A stretch of DNA of 12,705 nt from Pavlovales sp. CCMP2436 (lineage: Eukaryota; Haptophyta; Pavlovophyceae; Pavlovales), in assembly GCA_026770615.1 (NCBI GenBank), contig MU631313.1, forward strand, positions 127,036 to 139,740, given 5' to 3'. The translations under genes and the position numbers were made by a program. Below are positions 7,490 through 12,705 of this stretch, one piece after another. Under the pieces are notes generated by a model. It was not told the DNA's origin and searched no databases. It saw nothing but the letters and a program-made list of their open reading frames with translations. Every line of letters begins with the position of its first letter. Position 1 is the stretch's first letter.

Positions 7490-8799
7490 ACGCAGATTCG
7501 GCAGCCGATAGTACGCGCATCCAGTCGCACCCGGGCGCGGGTGAGCTCCGACTATGACCTACGCCAAGAGTTGCACCCGCTACCCTGGACACATCTAGAG
7601 CGCGTCGGCTGGATGCTTGCGCGCTATCGACGCGGCTCGATCTTCGGGGTGCTTGAGAATAAACTGCTCGCCAGCTCGCTCTTCGACAAGCTCGGTATAC
7701 CGCATGCGCGTCCAATCTACGGCGCGTTCCTAACCAAAGCCATGGGCGCATGGCCGCGTTTCTCACCCAGTGGACTCAGGCGCGCGCTCGCCGGCCGCCG
7801 CCACTTTGTGCTCAAGAGCGCGACGGACGGCGGGCAGCAGAATGTGCACGTGTTCGACGAGCGGCACACCAACTGTTCTGACGCACAGCTCGTTGCGCGC
7901 GCGCTCGAGTTTGCGGAGAAGATAATGCCCCAACAGGGACCGCTCTACTCCCTTTGGGGGCAACAATTCGAACACCGAGGCTTGATCGTTCAGGAGTCGA
8001 TCGATGCTTCCTTCGAGCTCAATGCGTACTGTGTCATAGGTGCAAACGGGTATCGTCGCCTGCGCAGTGGTGTCACTTTCGGGCTCAAGCGCGTGGTCCC
8101 AGTTATTAAAGATTGGGCGCTAACGCATCGAGTTGGCGCCAACTCGATGGAGCCACGGCCTGAGGAGATACAATTCTGCAATGCCCGGAGCGGCTCGAAA
8201 CAAGCGCACGCGCGAGCGGCGGTGATCGACCGTCTACTCCCTTCGCTCGAGCGCGTGTCTCTGCAACTTGCCGAGCTGCTCGCCGCCGACTGGCTGCGCG
8301 TGGACGCGTTCATCCATGAAAGCGGAAAATACTTTATAAATGGTATGTACCCGCAAACCCCCATGCGTTCCTTGGCGCGGCAGACCGCAGACATTTTTAG
8401 CTCTTTGCCCCCCTCCCCCCCCTCCCCCTCCCCTCCCCCACCATTCCTGTAGAGCTATCGTACCCGAGCCATCGGAAATTTCACACCAAGGACTGCAGCG
8501 TGCACATCCTCGCCAGAGCGTATGCCGCGCTCCCCGCCTCCTTCGAGTTCGTCGAGCCAGCCCCGGTGCTTGCGAGAGTTTTAGACCTGATCGGTGTTGA
8601 CGTGGGGCAGTTTATGATTTCCCGCGACTACTTGCATCCGCGAATGTTCCACGCGCCAGAGGCTGAATATGCGCACCGAACGACGCTGAATTCGACTCGG
8701 CGTGTCTTTTATAAGCTTGGCTATATCCCGCCGGAAAGGCTGCAAGAACTACAAGTACAAGGGATCGCGGGCGGCGAGAAAAAGGGCGATTCCTTTTGA
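7409..8799 (+). CDS. secreted ATP-grasp protein, TupA-like (two exons)
   Basis: Coding sequence joins 7409-8342 and 8453-8799, giving 426 residues. ATG 7409 is the first in-frame methionine and opens a good signal peptide (MRLSSFYAAVLLATAAVRSA, cleavage likely near residue 23). ATP-grasp landmarks follow in order. ENKLLASSLFDKLGIPHARP is at 83-102. FVLKSATDGG at 133-142 has the likely nucleotide-binding lysine K136. IVQES is at 193-197, and ELNAYCVIG at 203-211. WLRVDAF at 295-301 and NELSYPSH at 311-318 include R297, D299, N311 and E312, the usual metal-binding positions. This order fits TupA-like ATP-grasp proteins, which are known from bacterial cell-wall teichuronopeptide synthesis. Members of the superfamily form carboxylate-amine or similar bonds using ATP. 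The C-terminal ~100 residues (VHILARAYAALPASF onward) have no assigned role. The substrate is unknown; extracellular or Golgi polymer modification is a guess from the signal peptide. Confidence 0.75.
8343..8452 (+). other. phase-1 spliceosomal intron (110 bp) in the ATP-grasp gene
   Basis: The donor is G|GTATGT at 8343 and the acceptor is TTCCTGTAG|AG ending at 8452. A long C-rich polypyrimidine tract lies at about 8407-8446. Removing it changes the reading from ING-MYPQTP (stop soon after) to INELSYPSH, restoring the conserved NE motif and opening 114 further codons. Without splicing the frame would end inside the tract. Confidence 0.85.
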
Positions 8800-8823
8800 G
8801 ATTGAGGCACCGCTTCTTAGCGA

Positions 8824-8829
8824 AATAAA
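8824..8829 (+). promoter_or_regulatory. possible poly(A) signal
   Basis: AATAAA lies 25 bases after the ATP-grasp stop codon, at the beginning of a sharply AT-rich flank. Canonical AATAAA is not universal in algae, so this is tentative. Confidence 0.3.
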
Positions 8830-9209
8830 TAAGTAAAATTTGATGCGCTTATTATTTATTAGATTTGATGCTTGACTTAAGCTTGAAACACCGCCAATCT
8901 TAAACCCCCTACATTTATAGATTAATTAACTGAAGGGGAGCTACAGTATTCAGTGATTTAATTATTACTTGCATTGCTTCACCGATGATGTATGTGAAAA
9001 TCTGGGCAGCTGTGTGTTTTGCGACCTCTTCAGATCATCGACGGTCACTCCATCGGTCAGCACTTAGTTAGTCTGTTAGCGCTAGACTAATAACAACACA
9101 CCATGCTGAGCCGCTATATATATTTATGACAAGGATTCAAGCTGGCGTCTGACTGTTCTGAATGTTGTGCTGTTCTGAGCGTTGCGTCGCCCATTGCCTG
9201 CTGCGTGCC
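8830..9209. other. AT-rich intergenic region
   Basis: Base composition falls abruptly to AT-rich after the gene. The region contains a small stem (TTAGTCT/AGACTAA near 9068-9091), one copy of the TGCTGAGCCGC-TATA motif at 9104-9123, and a 17-bp imperfect tandem repeat (CTGTTCTGA-type) at 9153-9186. No gene is seen. Confidence 0.6.
9104..9123 (+). repeat. TGCTGAGCCGCTATATATAT motif, copy 1
   Basis: This 20-mer is repeated at 10176-10195 in the same orientation and, inverted, at 11047-11066. Copies 1 and 2 also share the preceding ACCA. All three fade into TA-rich sequence. Confidence 0.8.
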
Positions 9210-9875
9210 TTAGTAGGCTGCGCTGGCCTGGGCGCCACCGCGCGTGCCGATGGATCTCCGGTAGTGTGCCCGGGCAAGGGCGTTTAGGGAGATGATCTGC
9301 TGGTTGCTGTTTGTCGTGTTCCCACGCTGGGCAGCGATCGGGGCCAGCGCGCTCAAGCGCGCGAGCAGCAGCTGCGCATCGCCGCGTGCCGCGATCGTAC
9401 CGGTCGTGTCGATGAGCTGCTTCTTGATGCGCGCGGCCGCCTCCATCGGGCTCACGCCCATCAGCGCTTACATCTTGCCGCCTCCCTGCGCCGCGATTTC
9501 TTTGACGAGCAAGTGCGTATCGGCGCTGACCTCACCGAAAGCGCCGATGACGATCCCGCGGATCGGCTTGACAGTGTTGAGCTTGGCCTCGATCGGGCCG
9601 ATGCTGGCGTTCGGGCCGTTTAGGTGGGGGGCGGGTAGCGCGAGGCCGAATACCCTGTCCTGCGTACGAGCTTTCCTGAGATACTCGGCCTCGAGGGGCT
9701 TTGCCCGGCGCGCGACGCCGGGGGGGAGGGCAACATTTTTGCCCCCCGGGGCAAAAATCTCAACATATGCGAGTCAGGCTAGTCAGGAGGTAACGTTTGG
9801 GATGTGCGAAGGTGGGCCGCGTTCGCAGACAGCGCTACATTTCCAGACGATGCGAGGGATAGCAGTGGAGGTCGG
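9210..9875 (-). pseudogene. C-terminal fragment of a retroelement-like polyprotein
   Basis: One minus frame stays protein-like for about 220 codons although it has stops at 9468-9470 (TAA), 9774-9776 (TGA) and 9783-9785 (TGA). From upstream it reads PRIVWKCSAVCERGPPSHIP, then after the TGA pair AYVEIFAPGGKNVALPPG, then EAKLNTVKPIRGIVIGAFGE, and after the TAA MGVSPMEAAARIKKQLIDTT. It closes with the RSIGTRGGAQASAAY tail and stop 9210-9212. The order fits what I recall of the region after the reverse transcriptase in polyproteins of algal LINE-like elements: variable linker, a P-x-V-x-GAFGE-like motif, then a helical segment with an ARL-like core. That assignment is from memory. The catalytic reverse-transcriptase domain is not present. 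Confidence 0.5.
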
Positions 9876-9968
9876 TCAGCGCGCCAGTCGAGATTCGTCA
9901 GTCGTCGATCGTCGTGTGCCTGAACAGATCAGCGGTGGGGACGGTATGCGTATGCTCGGGGTGGTTCC

Positions 9969-10003
9969 CTGGATTTGAGTGTTTTTTCAACACTTAAATC
10001 CAG
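9969..10003. other. 15-bp hairpin
   Basis: CTGGATTTGAGTGTT, loop TTTTC, then AACACTTAAATCCAG form a stem with a single G-T mismatch, which would be a G-U wobble in plus-strand RNA. It lies between the retroelement-like pseudogene and the repeat at 10052. Such a stem could be the end of a small transposon or an RNA structure; no gene is attached to it. Confidence 0.6.
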
Positions 10004-10051
10004 TGTAATCCCCTTGGGGACGGACGTTTAACTAGAAGCTTACGACTTACG

Positions 10052-10145
10052 CATAAAATAGCCTCTGGCGGGGGCCAGCCCCGCACCCCCGGCCTGCGGC
10101 GCTTAAAATCTTTTGTGTAGACAGCAGATTCTGAACGTACGTGTA
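10052..10145 (+). repeat. local repeat B, copy 1
   Basis: The segment starting CATAAAATAGCCTCTGGCGG is repeated at 11555-11650 with small gaps. The copies share TTTTGTGT(A/G)GACAGCAGATTCTGAAC. This copy has about 15 extra GC-rich bases in the middle. Non-coding. Confidence 0.8.
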
Positions 10146-10175
10146 ACCCGTGAGTGAACAACACCTGTTGAACCA

Positions 10176-10195
10176 TGCTGAGCCGCTATATATAT
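10176..10195 (+). repeat. TGCTGAGCCGCTATATATAT motif, copy 2
   Basis: Identical to copy 1 and extended here by further TA units to about 10206. It sits 31 bp before the left LTR, outside the element. Confidence 0.8.
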
Positions 10196-10225
10196 ATATA
10201 TATATAACCCATTAACGGCATAAAA

Positions 10226-10460
10226 TGTTGGTATTATTCCCACACGCTGTGCGGTTTCACCCGCGCCGTTGCCTGGCGCGCGGGCCGCTCCTGTCAGGGG
10301 GCAAAGATTATCACATCGTTGAACAACTGACACAAAGAAACGGAAGGTAACCAAGGATTCAGGGGACAAATCCCGGTAAATCCCTCGGTCCGCTGTCAGT
10401 CGGACTCATGCTGAGAGTCCGGTAGAAGCGCTAGGCGCCCTTGTCTGGCAGCTACCCCCA
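10226..10460. repeat. left LTR
   Basis: 235 bp, TGTTGGTATT to CTACCCCCA. It is about 95% identical to the right LTR by my manual alignment: roughly 11 substitutions, most of them transitions, plus one 3-bp indel (ATT). It contains a perfect 7-bp stem, CGGACTC/GAGTCCG, with loop ATGCTGA at 10401-10421. Confidence 0.85.
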
Positions 10461-10617
10461 CACGAACTCATATCTCGTTGCTCACTGGTTGATGCAAGAG
10501 AACATGAGGGCGATCAGATTGTGTCGAGACATCCGCGGCGCACTGCGCGGCGGACGAGGGTGGGGCGGGATTGCGCGGCGAACTTCTTGGTCGCCTCGTC
10601 TTGATCTTGATCTTGAT

Positions 10618-10825
10618 CTTGGCGGCGCGGCGGCTGACGGCGTGGCGCGGCACGTTAGCGACGGCAGCACATTTCCGTGAGTGAAACGTTGCTCTGTGGA
10701 CTCTGCTGTGCGTCGGTTGTCTTGAACTTGGCGGCGCGGGGGCTGACGGCGCGGCGCGGCACGTTGGCGACGACAGCCATCTCCGTGAGCATAACGTTGC
10801 TCTGCGGACTCTACTGTGCGTCGGT
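10618..10825 (+). repeat. 109-bp tandem duplication inside the LTR element
   Basis: The sequence beginning CTTGGCGGCGCGG at 10618 recurs from 10727 with scattered differences and closes at about 10825. A short TTGATC hexamer run precedes the first copy. It explains the parallel open frames here; none is a recognised gene. Confidence 0.75.
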
Positions 10826-11046
10826 GTATCGGGCGTGTAGGGTGAGTGCTTGGCTCGGCGACTCGGCGGGGGCGCGCTGGCTCGGCAAGGACTCGGCGGC
10901 TTGGCGCAGGCAAGGCGACGGCAGCTAGATCCTTCGCTTTCGATGCAGGATGGCTGGGGTGGCGTGATCGGCGCGAAGCTCGTCGACGTCGGTGCGGAAC
11001 TCAGCGGGTCAGCGCGGGGCTCGTCGGCACGTTGTTCTCATCTTGC

Positions 11047-11066
11047 ATATATATAGCGGCTCAGCA
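11047..11066 (-). repeat. TGCTGAGCCGCTATATATAT motif, copy 3 (inverted)
   Basis: The exact reverse complement of the first 20 bases of copies 1 and 2, located inside the LTR element. It does not share their ACCA lead-in. Confidence 0.8.
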
Positions 11067-11324
11067 GATTTCAAGACGTCTGGGTCTGAGAGCTTCATGT
11101 CAAACACGCATCAGAGAATGGTCTCATCTTGTACTAGCTGGGGTTCGTGTTACTCGTCGGTCTCGTTCTCTCTCATCTCGCGCTGCTGCCAGGCCGCAAG
11201 GAGTTCTTCTCGATCACGTTGATCTCGTTGTACTTTGGTCTCGGGTTCATCTCGTGGCAGCCGAAGGTGCTCAGCGTCTTGCAGGAGTCCAGCTCCACGT
11301 TCGTAGTGGAGGAGGATGACGTCA

Positions 11325-11556
11325 TGTTGGTATTCCCACACGCTCTGCGGTTTCACCCGCGCCATTGCCTGGCGCACGGGCCGCTCCCGTCAGAAGGCAA
11401 AGACTATCACATCGTTGAACAACTAACACAAAGAAACGGAATGTAACCAAGGATTCAGGGGACAAATCCCGGTAAATCCCTCGGTCCGCTGTCAGTCGGA
11501 CTCATGCTGAGAGTCCGGTAGAAGCCCTAGGCGCCCTTGTCTGGCAGCTACCACCA
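11325..11556. repeat. right LTR
   Basis: 232 bp, TGTTGGTATT to CTACCACCA, followed directly by TAAAA. It retains the 7-bp hairpin seen in the left LTR. Confidence 0.85.
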
Positions 11557-11650
11557 TAAAATAGCCTCTGGCGGGGGCCGCCTGTGGCGCTTAAATTCTT
11601 TTGTGTGGACAGCAGATTCTGAACATACGACTACGTGCATAGTAACCCAT
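11555..11650 (+). repeat. local repeat B, copy 2 (target of the LTR element)
   Basis: This copy begins at the right edge of the LTR element and matches 10052-10145. The sequence before the left LTR (ATTAACGGCATAAAA) resembles the sequence before copy 1 (ACTTACGCATAAAA). The element therefore seems to have inserted inside this copy at its TAAAA. Confidence 0.7.
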
Positions 11651-11760
11651 TACTGACTCCTCCTCTTCTTAATACACTTTTACTACGGTAGTGCTCTTAC
11701 TGACCCCTCCTCTAAATGCACTTCTAAGACGGCGCTGCTCTTACTGACCCCTGCCCGAAG
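11650..11760 (+). repeat. imperfect 44-47 bp tandem repeat
   Basis: Units start with TTACTGAC(T/C)CCT at 11650, 11697 and 11741 (third unit partial). They share the downstream AC-TTCTA and GTGCTC/CTGCTC elements. Non-coding. Confidence 0.65.
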
Positions 11761-12002
11761 TCACACTCAATGATGCAGACTATGAGCCTTCACAGTCACT
11801 GCCCCGGAAGGTGTAAACTGTTATATAATGTACCGCATTGCGCGCGCCCGCCCAGTCCGCAGACCGTGCGGGAGGCGCTTGACCGAAGCTTCAAGATGTG
11901 CCTGACGCGTGGATGGGCCATGAAGCGTGGATGGACCTCAACGGTCGTCGCGCCACCGCACGTGCGGCGCAACGACGAGGTTGGTGGTGAGGGCGCTCCC
12001 TC
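11761..12002. other. intervening region without a supported gene
   Basis: A 78-codon plus frame at 11770-12006 has no protein-like features and runs antisense to the end of the pseudogene that follows. A near-repeat CGTGGATGG occurs twice at about 11909-11935. Nothing else is evident. Confidence 0.4.
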
Positions 12003-12400
12003 TTAACGATGAACCTCCTCGTCGAAGCGCATGGGAATTGGGAGGCGACGCACGTGGTCGACGAAGTACGTCACCAACGCCACGTCCTGGACGACGGGGT
12101 TGACCACCTTGAGCTCCTTCTAAAGGCCGCGGAGCAGCTCGGCCGTGCGCTGGTACGCCGTAGCGTCGCCGCGGCTCAGCAACGCGGTGCAGCCGATGAG
12201 CTCTAAGAAGCGATGTGAGCAGCTGCCCGAGCCTCGCCGCAGCCCGCTTTGCGAGCCTTGCCGCAGCATGCTGCGCCAGCTCTGGGTCGACGCGGCTGGG
12301 TGCATCGCGCCAATAAGCCTTCACCTGCTGAACGAGTTCCGGGCTGAGCGCAAAGAGCGAAGACCGCTCGGCATCGTGGATGGCACGTCTCGGCATCGTG
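12003..12400 (-). pseudogene. broken unidentified gene
   Basis: Minus strand. The first part reads SPELVQQVKAYWRDAPSRVD and PELAQHAAARLAKRAAARLG in one frame. Near 12200-12235 the sense moves to another frame as HRFLELIGCTALLSRGDATA and YQRTAELLRGL. This is interrupted by TAG at 12120-12122 and continues as KELKVVNPVVQDVALVTYFV, ending RLPIPMRFDEEVHR at TAA 12003-12005. The conserved-looking sequence after the stop argues for a recently inactivated protein rather than chance. It is helical and not recognised. The N-terminal side runs into a 22-bp tandem repeat at 12367. Confidence 0.5.
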
Positions 12401-12410
12401 GATGGCACGT
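12367..12410 (+). repeat. 22-bp perfect tandem duplication
   Basis: CTCGGCATCGTGGATGGCAC plus GT is present twice in direct succession (12367-12388 and 12389-12410). Confidence 0.9.
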
Positions 12411-12705
12411 CGACGCCTCGTGCGGGCCCGCTTGGCGAGGATTATGACGCGCGCGAGGAGAGAGCTGAAGATGTGGATGGCGACTCCACGGGGTGTTGAG
12501 GCGGTTGTGGCTTGTCATCCGGAAGTCGAGCTGACGAGCCTGCATCCGGCGAGTGGTCAGCTGCGCTCGCTCGGTGAGGGAAGCATACGAGGGGTGGGAT
12601 TTTATTGCATCGGAAACTGGAACAGTGGCAGTGTGGGTTGCGCGCATGGGTGCGCGAACCGTGGACAGGAGGGGGGGGGGGTTGCGCGCCTGGGTGCGCG
12701 AACCG
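12411..12705. other. non-coding end region with a terminal repeat
   Basis: No convincing gene. A 26-bp segment, GGTTGCGCGC(A/C)TGGGTGCGCG followed by AACCG, occurs at 12636-12661 and 12680-12705. A poly-G run of about 11 bases separates the copies. Each copy is nearly self-complementary (GGTT...AACC arms). The window ends exactly at the end of the second copy, so the array may continue. Confidence 0.6.

Larger units (their letters stand above)
10226..11556. mobile_element. non-autonomous LTR retroelement (TRIM-like), 1331 bp
   Basis: Direct terminal repeats of 235 and 232 bp start with TG and end with CA. The element is flanked on both sides by TAAAA (10221-10225 and 11557-11561), a 5-bp target-site duplication. 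The 864-bp interior has no recognisable gag, protease, reverse transcriptase or integrase. It holds a TTGATC hexamer run, a 109-bp tandem duplication and one inverted copy of the TGCTGAGCCGC-TATA motif. A purine-rich stretch (GTGGAGGAGGATGA, 11306-11319) sits just before the right LTR and could be the polypurine tract, giving plus orientation. No clear tRNA primer-binding site beginning TGG follows the left LTR, so orientation is unproven. Known TRIM elements have this terminal structure; movement would need enzymes from another element. Confidence 0.8.

Noticed and set aside
9292..9978. Plus-strand 228-codon frame rich in hydrophobic residues
   Set aside because: It is the exact antisense of the retroelement-like pseudogene, whose minus frame has better protein character.
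10401..10421. tRNA-Ser-like anticodon arm (7-bp stem, loop ATGCTGA)
   Set aside because: No D arm, no T-arm sequence GGTTCGA and no acceptor stem can be placed. It is a hairpin within the LTR and is present in both copies.
10482..10913. Minus-strand Arg/Pro-rich frame of 143 codons
   Set aside because: It derives from the 109-bp tandem duplication and TTGATC repeats inside the LTR element.
10176..11066. DNA transposon with 20-bp terminal inverted repeats
   Set aside because: The pair cuts across the well-supported LTR element: one end lies outside and the other inside. No target duplication flanks it, and a third direct copy exists at 9104.
11147..11446. Plus frame with FISWQPKVLSVLQESSS resembling the end of a copia RNase H
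   Set aside because: Only the ISW-x-P-K pattern fits. The SS-x-EAEY core is missing and the frame runs on into the LTR, so it is not enough to claim pol remnants.

Overview
The window looks like nuclear DNA of a GC-rich unicellular eukaryote, most likely a marine alga of haptophyte type. The evidence is GT-AG introns inside two protein genes, a Golgi-type (type II membrane) sulfotransferase-like protein, a secreted ATP-grasp-like protein, abundant microsatellites, and many decayed mobile-element-like reading frames. No bacterial operon structure, rRNA, tRNA or CRISPR array was seen. The lineage is an inference from family resemblance recalled without a database search.

Layout. 1-1000: AT-rich and microsatellite DNA with short direct and inverted repeats. 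1121-1813 (minus): first coding exon of a sulfotransferase-like membrane protein; its remaining exons are not found in the window. 1838-2388: its upstream region. 2389-5364: a GC-rich stretch bounded by a 25-bp inverted repeat. It contains a 197-bp inverted-repeat element, a (GCC)n tract and decayed minus-strand coding sequence. 5414-7214: more decayed minus-strand coding sequence, including a well-preserved cysteine-rich C-terminal domain. 7409-8799 (plus): the clearest gene, a two-exon secreted ATP-grasp protein related to the TupA-like family. 8800-9209: AT-rich 3' flank. 9210-9875 (minus): a pseudogene resembling the C-terminal tail of a retroelement polyprotein. 10226-11556: a small non-coding LTR retroelement (TRIM-like) with 235/232-bp LTRs, TG...CA ends and a TAAAA target-site duplication, inserted in one copy of a local repeat. 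11557-12705: flanking repeats, one further broken minus-strand gene and a terminal minisatellite.

The two recognisable host genes (sulfotransferase-like and ATP-grasp) both appear directed to the secretory pathway and could act on extracellular glycans or peptides. They are 5.6 kb apart on opposite strands, and nothing shows that they work together. Most of the rest is transposon-derived or decaying sequence. The strongest new observations are the compact LTR element and the tandem duplication that overlaps the start codon and signal peptide of the ATP-grasp gene. A decayed cysteine-rich reading frame also deserves a search.
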